Source: Rhodobium gokarnense (lineage in GTDB: Bacteria > Pseudomonadota > Alphaproteobacteria > Rhizobiales > Rhodobiaceae). From it: DNA of 64,000 nt. The notes beneath the pieces are model-generated. The model was given only the letters and a program-made list of their open reading frames with translations, was not told where the DNA came from and searched no databases. The stretch lies in assembly GCF_025961475.1 (NCBI RefSeq), contig NZ_JAOQNS010000006.1, positions 1 through 64,000 of the forward strand, read 5' to 3'. Position numbers and translations under genes: made by a program. Shown one piece after another: positions 44,085 to 53,661 of the stretch. Each line of letters starts with the position of its first letter. Position 1 is the stretch's first letter.

Positions 44085-45838
44085 TGCGCGACCTCCTCAG
44101 CGATCAGCCCGGCAAGGCGCGGATCGTCGGAAAAGTCTGCGGGCGCGCCGGTCGCGGCGACCTCTCCGGCCTCCATCAGGACGATGCGGTCGGCGCCCCG
44201 CGCCGTCTCCAGCCGGTGGGCGATGGCGATCAACGTGCGGCCCTCCGCGATCCGGTCGATAGCCTCCGAGACCTTCTTCTCGCTGTCGCGGTCCAGATGC
44301 GCCGTCGCCTCGTCCATCAGCACGAGAGGCGCGTCGCGATAGAAGGCGCGGGCAAGGCCGATCCGCTGGATCTCGCCGCCGGACAGCCCGAAGCCGCGCT
44401 CGCCGAGGCGCGTGGAAAAGCCGTCCGGCAGCGCGGCAACGATCTCCCGGGCAGAGGCCGCCTCCGTCGCGGCCTCGAGCCGGGCCTCGTCGACGGCGCC
44501 GTCGGTCATCGCAATATTCTCGGCGAGATCAGTGTGGAAGAGGTGCGGGCGCTGGGACAGGTGCGCGATGTGCCGGCGCCAGTCGGCAATGTCGATCGCG
44601 TCGAGCGGTGTGCCGTTGACGAGAATCCGGCCGGAGGTCGGAGCGATGAAGCCGAGCAGCAGGTTGAGGACCGTCGACTTGCCCGCGCCGCTGGGCCCGA
44701 CGAGGGCGATCCGCTCCCCCGCGGCAATCTCGAGCGAAAAGCCGTCGAGCCCGACGCGCCCGTCGGCAAAGACGACGCCGACGTCTTCGAACGTGATCGC
44801 GATGCGCTCGCCGTCAGCCAGTTTGTTCCCGCCTTCCGGCCGCGCCGGCACCGGAATATCGAAAAGCTCCGTCACCCGCTCGGCCGCGCCGATCGCCTCC
44901 ATGCGGGCGTGGTAGGCGGTCCCCAGGGTGCGGAGCGGCAGGTAGAACTCGGGCGCCAGCAGCAGCACGAAAAAACCGTTGAAGAACGCCATCTCGCCCC
45001 ACAGCAGCCGGAAGCCGATGAAGACGGCGACGATGGCGATGGAAACGGTGGCAAAAAACTCCAGCGCCAGCGAGGAGAGGAACGCGAGCCGCAGCACCGC
45101 CATGGTGTCGCGCCGGTAGTCCTCGGCCATGCGCGCGACCTCGGCGGCTTCGCGCCGCGAGGCGTTGAAGATTTTGAGGGTCGTCAGCCCCTGGATGACG
45201 TCGATGAGGTGGCCCGACATGCGGGCGAGCTTGCGCCACTGCCGCTGGTTCATGCGTTCCGCGCCGCCGCCGATCAGCACCATGAAGAGCGGGATCAGCG
45301 GCGCCGTGACGACGAGGACGAGGGCCGAGACCCAGTCGCTGGGAAGGACCGCGACCAGGACGGCGAGCGGCAGCAGGGAAACGAGGCTCGCCGTCGGCAG
45401 GTAGCGCGCATAGTAGGGCTCGATGGCGGCAAGGCTGTCGGTGAGTGCCGTCACCAGCCGCCCGGTCGGCTGCTCGGCAAGAGCCACGGGCCCGGCAAGC
45501 CTCAGATGGTCGAGGGCGCGCGCCCTGAGGTCGCGCTTGACCGCGGCGCCGGCGCGAAAGCTCGCCAGCTCGGCGAAATAGATGAGACCCGCGCGGGCAA
45601 GGAACAGCGGCAGGAGCAGAAGAAGCGACGGCAGGACGGCGTCGAGCGACGCTCCGTCGATGGCGACCGCCGCAACGGCGCTGGCGATCAGAAACGCCTG
45701 GGCAATGATCAAAAGCCCGTTGGCAAAGGAGAGGGCGACGGACAGGCGCAGATCGCGGGTCGCGATCGGCTTTTCGGCCTTCAGGAACGTCTTGACGCGG
45801 TCCACCCGCAACGCCTCGCTAATCTCCCCCGCATCCAT
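44081..45838 (-). CDS. cydD: thiol/heme ABC exporter subunit CydD
   Basis: A 585-aa half-transporter with Walker A GPSGAGKST, signature LSGGEIQR and Walker B LVLMDEAT. The membrane part has QPTGRLVTALTDSLAAIEPYYARYLP, as in CydD. The annotated ATG 45838 lies only five bases from a strong hairpin that would cover its ribosome site. A GTG or TTG about 10 codons in, preceded by GGGGGAG, could be the real start. It follows cydX in the order cydA-cydB-cydX-cydD-cydC. Confidence 0.92.
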   Translation of the reverse strand: MDAGEISEALRVDRVKTFLKAEKPIATRDLRLSVALSFANGLLIIAQAFLIASAVAAVAIDGASLDAVLPSLLLLLPLFLARAGLIYFAELASFRAGAAVKRDLRARALDHLRLAGPVALAEQPTGRLVTALTDSLAAIEPYYARYLPTASLVSLLPLAVLVAVLPSDWVSALVLVVTAPLIPLFMVLIGGGAERMNQRQWRKLARMSGHLIDVIQGLTTLKIFNASRREAAEVARMAEDYRRDTMAVLRLAFLSSLALEFFATVSIAIVAVFIGFRLLWGEMAFFNGFFVLLLAPEFYLPLRTLGTAYHARMEAIGAAERVTELFDIPVPARPEGGNKLADGERIAITFEDVGVVFADGRVGLDGFSLEIAAGERIALVGPSGAGKSTVLNLLLGFIAPTSGRILVNGTPLDAIDIADWRRHIAHLSQRPHLFHTDLAENIAMTDGAVDEARLEAATEAASAREIVAALPDGFSTRLGERGFGLSGGEIQRIGLARAFYRDAPLVLMDEATAHLDRDSEKKVSEAIDRIAEGRTLIAIAHRLETARGADRIVLMEAGEVAATGAPADFSDDPRLAGLIAEEVAQ

Positions 45839-45843
45839 GCAAA

Positions 45844-45865
45844 GGCGCGCCGTTTCCGGCGCGCC
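45844..45865 (-). terminator. GC-rich hairpin between cydX and cydD
   Basis: GGCGCGCCG and CGGCGCGCC form a perfect 9-base stem with a 4-base loop and are followed on the minus strand by TTT and the cydD ATG. It may terminate or attenuate transcription after cydABX, lowering CydDC relative to the oxidase, or hide the cydD ribosome site. Confidence 0.5.
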
Positions 45866-45890
45866 CGGTTGTCATTGTCGCTCGGGGAAA

Positions 45891-46013
45891 TCAGTCCTTC
45901 TGCTCCCCGTTCTCGTCGACCTCGAACTCGTTCTGGAATTCGTACCACATGACGTTGATGGTCGCGATGGCGAGCGCCGCGGTGACGCCGAGGATCCAGG
46001 CGAAATACCACAT
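45891..46013 (-). CDS. cydX: cytochrome bd oxidase small subunit CydX
   Basis: A 40-aa single-helix protein beginning MWYFAWILG, identical to the start of E. coli CydX, with an acidic tail (FEVDENGEQKD). GGAGAG lies eight bases before the ATG. It sits 20 bases after cydB. CydX binds CydA and is needed for oxidase stability and activity. It is too short for most gene finders, but its identity is clear. Confidence 0.95.
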   Translation of the reverse strand: MWYFAWILGVTAALAIATINVMWYEFQNEFEVDENGEQKD

Positions 46014-46033
46014 GATTTTTCTCTCCTTCGTCC

Positions 46034-47188
46034 TCAGTAGACTTCGTGGGCGCGGGATTCGATGTCCTCCACCGTCAGCTTGCCCCACATGCGGGTATAG
46101 GCCCAGACGGTGTAGAGGAGGACGATCGGCAGGAAGATCACCACCGACCAGAACATCACGGTCAGCGTCAGATGGCTCGACGGCGCGTCCCAGACCGTGA
46201 GGCTGGAGGACGGCTGCGTGCTCGACGGCATCACGAACGGGAACATGGAGATGCCCGCCGTGGCGATGATGCCGGTCATGGAGAGGGCGCTGGTAACGAA
46301 GCCGAGCCCCGGCCGCCTGGCTGCGCACAGCATCCAGGTGACGAGCGGGCCGAGAAGCCCGACCGCCGGCGCGACCAGCGCGATCGGATAGGCCGCATAG
46401 TTGTCGAACCAGGCGAGGGGAGCCCTGACCGCCTCCTTGGCGAGCGGGTTGGCGACCGCATCGAGCGGCGGCTGCGAGATGATGCGATAGCCGTCGATGC
46501 CGAAATAGAGCCAGACGCCGGCAATGGCGAAGGCAGCGGTGACGAACACCGCCAACATGCCGGTGACCCGCCGCGCCCGGACCGCGATGACGTTCTCGGT
46601 GCGAAGCTGCAGCCACACCCCGCCATGCATTGCCAGCATGGCGACGCTGATGAGGCCGGCAAGGAGGGCGAACGGGTTGAGCAGCCCGAGGAGCGCCCAG
46701 ATGAAGGTCGCCTCATAGTGCGGCTTCAGGAACGGATCGAGATAGAACGGCACGCCCTGCAGGAGGTTGCCGAAGGCAACGCCGAAGACCAGCGCCGGGA
46801 TGAAGCCGCCGGCAAAGAGGCCCCAGTCCCAGGCGGTCCGCCAGGTGGAGTCCGTCAGCTTGCTGCGGTAGTCGAAGCCGACCGGCCGGAAGAAGAGGCC
46901 GATCAGGACCAGGAGCATGGCGAGATAGAAGCCGGAAAAGGCGGCAGCATAGACGGCCGGCCAGGCGGCGAAGATGGCGCCGCCCGCGGTGATCAGCCAG
47001 ACTTGGTTGCCGTCCCAGTGCGGGGCGACGGAGTTGATGATGACGCGGCGCTCGCCGTCGCTCTTGCCGAGGAAGGGCAGCAGCGTGCCGACGCCCATAT
47101 CCATGCCGTCGGTGATGGCAAAGCCGATCAAAAGCGTTCCGACCAGGCCCCACCAGAGGAATTTCAGCACTTCGTAGTCGAGTAACAT
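46034..47188 (-). CDS. cydB: cytochrome bd ubiquinol oxidase subunit II
   Basis: A 384-aa inner membrane protein of eight to nine helices. It starts MLLDYEVLKFLWWGLVGTLL and has the typical AITDGMDMGVGTLLPFLGKS and VAPHWDGNQVWLITAGGAIF. CydB pairs with CydA in the bd oxidase and supports its fold and the proton/oxygen path. It lies 22 bases after cydA and before cydX. Confidence 0.96.
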   Translation of the reverse strand: MLLDYEVLKFLWWGLVGTLLIGFAITDGMDMGVGTLLPFLGKSDGERRVIINSVAPHWDGNQVWLITAGGAIFAAWPAVYAAAFSGFYLAMLLVLIGLFFRPVGFDYRSKLTDSTWRTAWDWGLFAGGFIPALVFGVAFGNLLQGVPFYLDPFLKPHYEATFIWALLGLLNPFALLAGLISVAMLAMHGGVWLQLRTENVIAVRARRVTGMLAVFVTAAFAIAGVWLYFGIDGYRIISQPPLDAVANPLAKEAVRAPLAWFDNYAAYPIALVAPAVGLLGPLVTWMLCAARRPGLGFVTSALSMTGIIATAGISMFPFVMPSSTQPSSSLTVWDAPSSHLTLTVMFWSVVIFLPIVLLYTVWAYTRMWGKLTVEDIESRAHEVY

Positions 47189-47210
47189 CGTTCAGTCTCC
47201 CTGGTGCCGG

Positions 47211-48806
47211 CTATTCGGCGGGCTGGGCGGCCGGGGCGTTGCCCGAACGTCCGTTGCCGTTGCGCTCGTGGTAGTAGCGGCCGGTGTGCAGCGAACTCGG
47301 GCCGAGCCGGGCGAACTTGACCATCAGGAACAGCTCGATGGCGAGGAGGACGCTGTAGAAGATCAGATAGCCGGAGATCGAGAAGATGAGGTCCGCCGTC
47401 GTCAGTGCCGAGGTGGCGAGGAACGTCGGCAGCACCTCGCCGATGGCCCAGGGCTGGCGGCCGTATTCCGCGACGATCCAGCCGAGCTCCATGGCGATCC
47501 AGGGCAGCGGGATGGAATAGAAGAGGACCCGAAGCAGCCAGCGGTTCTGTTCCAGCCGACCGCGCGCGAGCACCCAGAAGGCGGCGCCGAAAAGGGCGAG
47601 GAAGAAGAAGCCGATGGCGACCATGATCCGGAAGCTCCAGAAGAGGTACGGCACGTAAGGGATGCTGTCCCGCGCCGCCTGGGCGATCTGGTCGTCGGTG
47701 GCGTCGGCCGGGTTCTCCACATAGCGCTTCAAAAGGAGGCCGTAGCCGAGGTCGGCCTTGTGCGCCTCGAAGGCGGCGACGATCTCGTCCGTCCGCTCGT
47801 TGTTGCGCAGCTTGGTGAGGTTCTCATAGGCGATCATGCCGGAGCGCACGCGCGTCTCGTTGTGGGCGATGAGGTCTTTCAGGCCGATGACGGGCGTATC
47901 GAGCGAGCGGGTGGCGATGAGGCCCATGACCCAGGGGATCCGGATGTCCATATGGGTCGTCATGTCGGCGTCATCGGGGATGCCGAACAGGGTGAAGCCA
48001 GCCGGCGCCGGCTGGGTCTCCCACTCCGCCTCGATGGCGGCCAGCTTGACCTTCTGCACGTCGCCGAGCTCGTAGCCGGACTCATCGCCGAGCACGATCA
48101 CCGACAGCGAGGCGGCAAGGCCGAAGCCGGCGGCAACCGCAAAGGACCGCTTGGCAAAGGCGACGTCCCGGCCCTTCAGCAGGTACCAGGAGGAAATGCC
48201 GATGACGAAGACGGAGGCGCAGGTGTAGCCGGCGGCGACCGTGTGGATGAACTTGACCTGGGCGACCGGGTTGAACACCACGGCCCAGAAATCGGTCATC
48301 TCCATGCGCATGGTTTCCGCGGAGAACTCCGAGCCGACCGGGTTCTGCATCCAGCCATTGGCGACCAGGATCCAGAGCGCGGAGAGGTTCGAGCCGAGCG
48401 CGGTCAGGAAGGTGACGGCCAGGTGCTGCACCTTGGTCAGCTTGTCCCAGCCGAGGATCATCAGGCCGATGAAGGTCGACTCAAGGAAGAACGCCATCAG
48501 CCCCTCGATGGCGAGCGGCGCGCCGAAGACGTCGCCCACATAGTGCGAGTAGTAGGACCAGTTGGTGCCGAACTGGAACTCCATGGTGAGGCCGGTGGTG
48601 ACCCCGAGGGCAAAGTTGATGGCGAACAGCTTGCCCCAGAACTTGGTCATGTCCTTGTAGATCTGCTTGCCGGTCATGACATAGACCGACTCCATGATGA
48701 CAAGGATCCAGATCAGCCCCAGGGTCAGCGGCACGAAGATGAAGTGGTACATGGCAACGGCGGCGAACTGCCACCGGGAGAGTTCAACAAAGGTTGCGTC
48801 GATCAT
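47211..48806 (-). CDS. cydA: cytochrome bd ubiquinol oxidase subunit I
   Basis: A 531-aa quinol oxidase subunit. Start at ATG 48806, with GGAAGGTG upstream. Heme ligand regions are visible ([25 protein letters not shown]). The quinol-binding loop reads [20 protein letters not shown] and continues into a long insert, as in the E. coli-type (long Q-loop) enzymes. The complex reduces oxygen at high affinity without pumping protons. First gene of cydABX-DC. An FNR-like box lies 252 bases upstream. Confidence 0.97.
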   Translation of the reverse strand: MIDATFVELSRWQFAAVAMYHFIFVPLTLGLIWILVIMESVYVMTGKQIYKDMTKFWGKLFAINFALGVTTGLTMEFQFGTNWSYYSHYVGDVFGAPLAIEGLMAFFLESTFIGLMILGWDKLTKVQHLAVTFLTALGSNLSALWILVANGWMQNPVGSEFSAETMRMEMTDFWAVVFNPVAQVKFIHTVAAGYTCASVFVIGISSWYLLKGRDVAFAKRSFAVAAGFGLAASLSVIVLGDESGYELGDVQKVKLAAIEAEWETQPAPAGFTLFGIPDDADMTTHMDIRIPWVMGLIATRSLDTPVIGLKDLIAHNETRVRSGMIAYENLTKLRNNERTDEIVAAFEAHKADLGYGLLLKRYVENPADATDDQIAQAARDSIPYVPYLFWSFRIMVAIGFFFLALFGAAFWVLARGRLEQNRWLLRVLFYSIPLPWIAMELGWIVAEYGRQPWAIGEVLPTFLATSALTTADLIFSISGYLIFYSVLLAIELFLMVKFARLGPSSLHTGRYYHERNGNGRSGNAPAAQPAE

Positions 48807-49387
48807 TGTGCGGTCACCTTCCTGAAGGGTACCTTTGATGGGACGGCCGAAGCGCCCGCGATATTCGGGATGCGTTGCGCACAAGCCTAACGCCGCGGGA
48901 TGACAGGATCACCCCGGGAACGTCGGGCGGCAGTCATGCGCGGGGCGCTTGGCCGTCGGGAATGGCGCAATTATCGCCTTCTGGCGAAAAACGGCAAATG
49001 AAAAACTTCTTTGTTACGAATGTGACTTTCGGTTAAGATGTTGGAAAATATATCTATTTGATAGAAATCGAGATTTGTTGTCGCAGCCGATTATGGCGCA
49101 AAAAATCGTTTTTATCGCATGTGATATGTGTGTTTCGAATTCGTCCTTGACGAAGAGGTTGTTTCTACGCCGACGCGGCTAAGATGGTTCAAGCTAGCAG
49201 GGAAAAAATACGGTGCGTTGAAAACGACATGCTCCGCTCCGGGCTCTAATACGATCTTCAGCTGACAACAGAAAGAGCGTAGTTTATAAACCCTTTCCAC
49301 TACCATTGCAGGCAATGCTATAAGATAACCTAAAGTGTAAATTCTCTTGCACCGTTAAGATGGCCCCAAAAAGATGAGAAGACATGT
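48807..49387. other. 581-base intergenic region between cydA and the NACHT gene
   Basis: No convincing gene. GC drops sharply from about 48960 rightwards, marking the left edge of the AT-rich insert with the NACHT gene. It contains an FNR-like box at 49058-49071. Confidence 0.55.
49058..49071. promoter_or_regulatory. FNR/FixK-like box upstream of cydA
   Basis: TTGAT-AGAA-ATCGA matches TTGAT-N4-ATCAA at 9 of 10 positions, 252 bases before the cydA start. Low-oxygen control of cydA by FNR-type proteins is well known, and an FNR-like gene is in the same cluster. However, this box lies in DNA with insert-like composition. Confidence 0.4.
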
Positions 49388-51742
49388 TCATTTAAATTTT
49401 CGCTCCTCTTGAATCAACTGAGAGGCCCACGTTTTATCGAGACAAATAGTAATTTCCGAGCTAGATACCAAATGGCGCAGGCCACCTAGTTCCGCCCACT
49501 CATCAACCACCAAAGCGCTTCTGAGAACGGGTCGAAACGCATCGACCAAACTTTCCAGTTTCACGGGTTTTCCCGCAAAAAAACAGATTGCCCTAAGTAC
49601 ACTCATCACTGCCGGCTCATATTGGGCCACATTCAACATTTTCACCGAATGCCTTCTTCCAATCATCCTTTCGACCCGCTGTCTCTTATGACCAATAAAT
49701 TTCGAAAACCCGTCTATTATATTATAAATATATTTATCTCTATCAGTCTCAAAAGCGGAAAGAACAAGTCCAACGACACAGCAATGCGCCCCGTATCGCA
49801 GGTTATGGTGCCGGTGCGTTTCCAAAGAAAAATTTCGCTCGTATTCATGCGCGCAACGATTGATGGCCGCAAGAATTTTCGATCGAAAAACTGGCGTCGC
49901 ATCATCATAATCGATTTCTTGACTGCGTTTTCGAAGGAAGTTCACAAGTAAAATTAGCAAAACGGCATCTTGTTCCGTTTCCAAAACAAGCTTAAGGCAA
50001 TGTGAAATTATATCCTTATTTTCAGAGAAATTCTCTAGTGCAGGTAAGCTAATAGATTTATTGTTTTTAAGATAGGCCTTAAGAAAAATTCCAAATTGAT
50101 CATAATTTAAAATTGAGCAAAGAAACTCCACTATCTCTTCATTTATCGATATATCTAGCAACCAGCTGGGTGGCTCGAACCGACGGTCACGTTTTTTTTG
50201 TATCGCAAATTCATAAAGGAACTCTGCTACAAGAAATTCTTGCACTGATCTGTGAGGGAAGTGCAGGGCCTCACCGCCCTGCGAAGATAAAAAGCACGAC
50301 ATGACTAAATCACGCCTAATTGCATCAAGGTCGTCACCTTTTCGCGAAAAGAGTGCAATAACTTCACGCGGTATTTCTGAGGCGGAAACCGATGATTCTC
50401 CTGTCTTTTCCCAAAGCCAGCTAGCAATTACTTGAGCAAATCTCCGTCGCGCTTTAACGCCAAAGGCTTTCCGGGAAATGTTTTTTAGCTCGCGATCAAT
50501 TAAGCTGTCCAGAAAAATAGAATACAGTAGCCAAACTGTCATCGTAGATATATCGATATTGGTTTCAGGTAGAATCTCCAGCAGCATCATTAATTGAATT
50601 GGGCGTTTAGCTAAATCGTTAATTCGTTTTTGCTCGGGATTCGACACCAAGTTTACAGTTTGAACAACACGTCTTCCAGAGATGTTCTTTGATCTGTAAT
50701 AACTTGTGGCCATTGATTCAATTTGTTCCGCATCAAAAGTGGATAATTCATATTCGTCAAATGGAATATCGTCTGCCGAAAGAAGTAATTTTCGCTCCGG
50801 CTTTGCGTTAATGACATAATCATACTCAACTTTATTGGTAAATGCTGTAGGTCGACCCAATAAAAGAACTCGAGAATTCAAATTTATTAATTTCCTAAGC
50901 TCATCTATATTGAACTTGAACTCTTCCCAGCGCAACATGTGTCGCATCTCGTCAAGCCCATCCAATATGAGGATAATTTTTCGCCTGTTATTTAATCTCG
51001 TAAAACGTGCGAAATTGTACCCCTTGGCATTATAGTCGGAGGTAAATACGCGTCCAAGAAGTCCTTCAATATTTTGCTCGCCACTAAATTTAGAAAGTGG
51101 GATAAAGACAGGCATGAACACTTCGCCTGATCGGCGTTTTTCGCATAGCATTAGGTATATCGACTTTGCGAGGGTCGTTTTTCCCACGCCATATGCGCCG
51201 AGTACGGCCAGTGGTTGATTGCCGTTGAGTAGGCGGGAGCAAATGTGGTTCGTCAACGATTCACCGTGTCGATAGTCAAAAACGGTTCCGCTTGAAAAAT
51301 GAGTCCCGATTGGTTCGATAAAGTATTCCCGAACAGTTTCGGACTTAAAGGTTTCCTCAATTGTATCGATATATTCAGAAAAATCGATAATAGAGTTTTC
51401 TAGCTCATCCAGCGTCTGGTGAAAGAAGCTTTTTCTCAGTTGAATATGGGTCTCTGCTGCCGGGTGAAGTCCATGTTTTGTTACAATAAGAAGGTTATCA
51501 ATATTTGACGAATCTATTAATGGTTGATATGTGCTGCAAATATCCGAAATTTGCGATTCCGTTAAGGGATGTGAGTAATTCTTGCATTCAACGGCTGTTC
51601 GCTCTTTCTTACCCATAAATTCGGATTCGAAATAGCTATCAATCTTTTTGTGTCCAAGTATCATTTCGTCGTGGACGACTCTGAACCCCTTCAGCGACAA
51701 AGTTGATCGAACGTCGGATTCAAATTTCTCGAAATCTTTCAT
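49388..51742 (-). CDS. nuclease-NACHT STAND NTPase, bacterial NLR-type antiphage candidate
   Basis: A 784-aa protein. Residues ~1-130 have a PD-(D/E)xK nuclease pattern: Asp35 in HKKIDSYFE and Glu52-Cys53-Lys54 in AVECKNY, like Mrr-type endonucleases. Residues ~175-400 are a NACHT ATPase: Walker A GAYGVGKTTLAKS (182-194) and Walker B IILILDGLDEM (the DGLDE form typical of NACHT). HRSVQEFLVAEFL, seen after NACHT domains, is near residue 500. The C-terminal ~280 residues should be the sensor and show helical repeats without a known family. No partner gene is adjacent. GC is far lower than in neighbours, a sign of transfer. Known bNACHT/Avs proteins sense phage proteins and activate a fused effector; here DNA cleavage is inferred. 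Confidence 0.82.
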   Translation of the reverse strand: MKDFEKFESDVRSTLSLKGFRVVHDEMILGHKKIDSYFESEFMGKKERTAVECKNYSHPLTESQISDICSTYQPLIDSSNIDNLLIVTKHGLHPAAETHIQLRKSFFHQTLDELENSIIDFSEYIDTIEETFKSETVREYFIEPIGTHFSSGTVFDYRHGESLTNHICSRLLNGNQPLAVLGAYGVGKTTLAKSIYLMLCEKRRSGEVFMPVFIPLSKFSGEQNIEGLLGRVFTSDYNAKGYNFARFTRLNNRRKIILILDGLDEMRHMLRWEEFKFNIDELRKLINLNSRVLLLGRPTAFTNKVEYDYVINAKPERKLLLSADDIPFDEYELSTFDAEQIESMATSYYRSKNISGRRVVQTVNLVSNPEQKRINDLAKRPIQLMMLLEILPETNIDISTMTVWLLYSIFLDSLIDRELKNISRKAFGVKARRRFAQVIASWLWEKTGESSVSASEIPREVIALFSRKGDDLDAIRRDLVMSCFLSSQGGEALHFPHRSVQEFLVAEFLYEFAIQKKRDRRFEPPSWLLDISINEEIVEFLCSILNYDQFGIFLKAYLKNNKSISLPALENFSENKDIISHCLKLVLETEQDAVLLILLVNFLRKRSQEIDYDDATPVFRSKILAAINRCAHEYERNFSLETHRHHNLRYGAHCCVVGLVLSAFETDRDKYIYNIIDGFSKFIGHKRQRVERMIGRRHSVKMLNVAQYEPAVMSVLRAICFFAGKPVKLESLVDAFRPVLRSALVVDEWAELGGLRHLVSSSEITICLDKTWASQLIQEERKFK

Positions 51743-52035
51743 AGGCGAAAGTTCCCATATTGAATTTCTTGAGTTGAGAAAGAGAAATCTCGAATATTGA
51801 GTGCAGAGAATTAGTCCAAGGACAGGGAGTACGGTGCCAGCGACAAACTGTAAACTAAATTTCGTTCATCGAACTGTATTGGAAATTTTTGAACGTCGGT
51901 CGAATTTCAGTTGGCCGAATATCATTGTAACGAGAATACACGTGTTCGCAAGCTACTTCAGATTTGCGGGTATTCAAACGTTCTTTTTTTGGCGTTTCGC
52001 AAAGGCCAGATGGGGCGGATGGCCTTGCCCACCCC
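51743..52035. other. AT-rich leader of the NACHT gene, right edge of the insert
   Basis: No gene is visible. GC returns to the chromosomal level at about 52000, just before the duplicated cytochrome b fragment. The promoter of the NACHT gene must be here; several AT-rich boxes are possible and none is decisive. Confidence 0.5.
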
Positions 52036-52215
52036 TCACTCAATCATCGAAACCGACTGCGTCTCCCGAATATATGCCTCTTCCGCCTCCGTCAGCTCCA
52101 CGCAGTCATAGCCGGTGATCATCGTCTTGACGTAGTGGAAGACCGATTTGCCCGTCGTCGTCATATAGACGTGGACGATGACGAAGATGGCGATCACGAA
52201 GGCCGCCGCCGCGTG
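52036..52215 (-). pseudogene. truncated duplicate of the cytochrome b gene 3' end
   Basis: The last 59 codons and stop repeat those of the intact gene at 53662-54402 with about nine in ten bases equal. The protein text IAIFVIVHVYMTTTGKSV and VELTEAEEAYIRETQSVS is nearly identical in both. Upstream of 52215 the similarity ends, and there is no start or N-terminal domain. It is a gene fragment, the mark of a duplication or insertion that also involves the antiporter gene between the copies. Confidence 0.85.
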
Positions 52216-52340
52216 CAGGCAAACCGCTGCCCCGTCTGCCCCGACCAACACCGCGCTCACAGCCCAGTTTCCCCTCCAACACCTTGGTCCCCCTGCCCCG
52301 CAAATGATATGACCGTCCTGCAAACCTCCACAGGATCGCC

Positions 52341-53594
52341 ATGTCGCTTCTTCAGATCGCATCGCTTTTGATCGTGCTCGCCGGGGTTTTCGGGGCGATC
52401 AATTATCTGTTTCTGCGGCTCCCCTCGGCGATCGGCATTCTGGTCGTCGCGCTGGTCGCGTCCTTCGCGGTGATCGGGACGGACGCGCTGTTCCCGGGGC
52501 TGACGGTGGAGGAGGCGATCCGGGCTCAGGTTTTGGAGCTGGAATTCTCCGAGGCGCTGCTGGAGGGCATGCTCGGCCTGTTGCTGTTCGCCGGCGCGCT
52601 GCATGTGGAGCTGTCCGATCTCCGCAAGGACTGGCTGGTGATCCTGTTGATGGCGACGATCGGCGTCGGCCTGTCGACCGTCATCGTCGGCGCCGGGTTC
52701 TCCTGGCTGACCGGCATGCCGCTGCTCGTCGCCCTCGTCTTCGGCGCGCTGATTTCGCCGACCGACCCGGTCGCGGTGCTCGGCGTCCTGCGCGAGGCGG
52801 AGCTGCCGAAATCCCTGGAAACGAAGATTGCCGGCGAAAGCCTCTTCAACGACGGCGTCGGCTATGTGGTCTTCCTCGTGCTCGTCGGCCTCGCCTTTCC
52901 CTCCGGTGAGAACCATGGCTCGGGCCTTGCCGATGCGGCCATCCTGTTCGTGCGCGAGGCGCTCGGCGGGGCCGTCCTCGGCATCGTCCTCGGCTGGCTG
53001 ACGTTTCGGGTCATGCGCCGCATCGACGACTATTCGCTGGAGGTTCTGATTACCCTCGGCCTTGCCTTCGGCGGCTACGAGCTGGCCGTCTGGCTCCATG
53101 TCTCCGCGCCGATCATGGCGGTCTGCGCCGGGCTGCTGATCGGCGATATCGGCACCCGTTACGGCATGTCGGAGGAGACCCGCCTCTACGTCTCGGCCTT
53201 CTGGAAGCTCATCGACGAGATCCTCAACGCGGTCCTCTTCCTGATGATCGGGTTCGAGGTCTTCGCCGTGGCGTTCGAGGTCGATTTCCTGGTCTCCGGC
53301 GCCCTGGCGATCGCCCTGTCGCTGGTCGCCCGGCTCGCTTCCGTCTCGGTCCCGGTGCTGATGCTGAAACCCTTCCAGGCCTTCAGCCGGGGCATTATCC
53401 CGATCATGACCTGGGGCGGGCTGAAGGGCGGCATATCCGTCGCGCTCGCCCTGTCGCTGCCCGACGGCGAGTGGAAGCCGCTGATCCTGACGGCCACCTA
53501 TATCGTCGTGGTGTTTTCCATCGTCGTCCAGGGCCTGACCGTGACCCGGCTGGCCGAACGGGTCGGCCGCGCGCCGGAACTGCCCGAAACCTGA
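52341..53594 (+). CDS. Na+/H+ antiporter, CPA1/NhaP type
   Basis: A 417-aa inner membrane protein with about 12 helices. The CPA1 ion-binding motifs are present: SPTDPVAVLG (Thr141-Asp142-Pro143) and GESLFNDGVGY with the Asn170-Asp171 pair of electroneutral exchangers. WGGLKGGISVALALSLP is the conserved arginine-free C-terminal motif region. It exchanges Na+ (or K+) for H+ for pH and salt balance. It lies alone on the plus strand, between the cytochrome b fragment and the intact cytochrome b gene. Confidence 0.9.
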   Translation: MSLLQIASLLIVLAGVFGAINYLFLRLPSAIGILVVALVASFAVIGTDALFPGLTVEEAIRAQVLELEFSEALLEGMLGLLLFAGALHVELSDLRKDWLVILLMATIGVGLSTVIVGAGFSWLTGMPLLVALVFGALISPTDPVAVLGVLREAELPKSLETKIAGESLFNDGVGYVVFLVLVGLAFPSGENHGSGLADAAILFVREALGGAVLGIVLGWLTFRVMRRIDDYSLEVLITLGLAFGGYELAVWLHVSAPIMAVCAGLLIGDIGTRYGMSEETRLYVSAFWKLIDEILNAVLFLMIGFEVFAVAFEVDFLVSGALAIALSLVARLASVSVPVLMLKPFQAFSRGIIPIMTWGGLKGGISVALALSLPDGEWKPLILTATYIVVVFSIVVQGLTVTRLAERVGRAPELPET

Positions 53595-53661
53595 AAAGGT
53601 CGAGAACGGATCTCGGGTCGGTCAATGTGCAGGTGGCACATCGGGCGCCCGGCCACTTCCC

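Noticed and set aside
53595-53661. Terminator between the convergent antiporter and cytochrome b genes.
   Set aside because: Only 4-5 base stems are visible, without a T-run.
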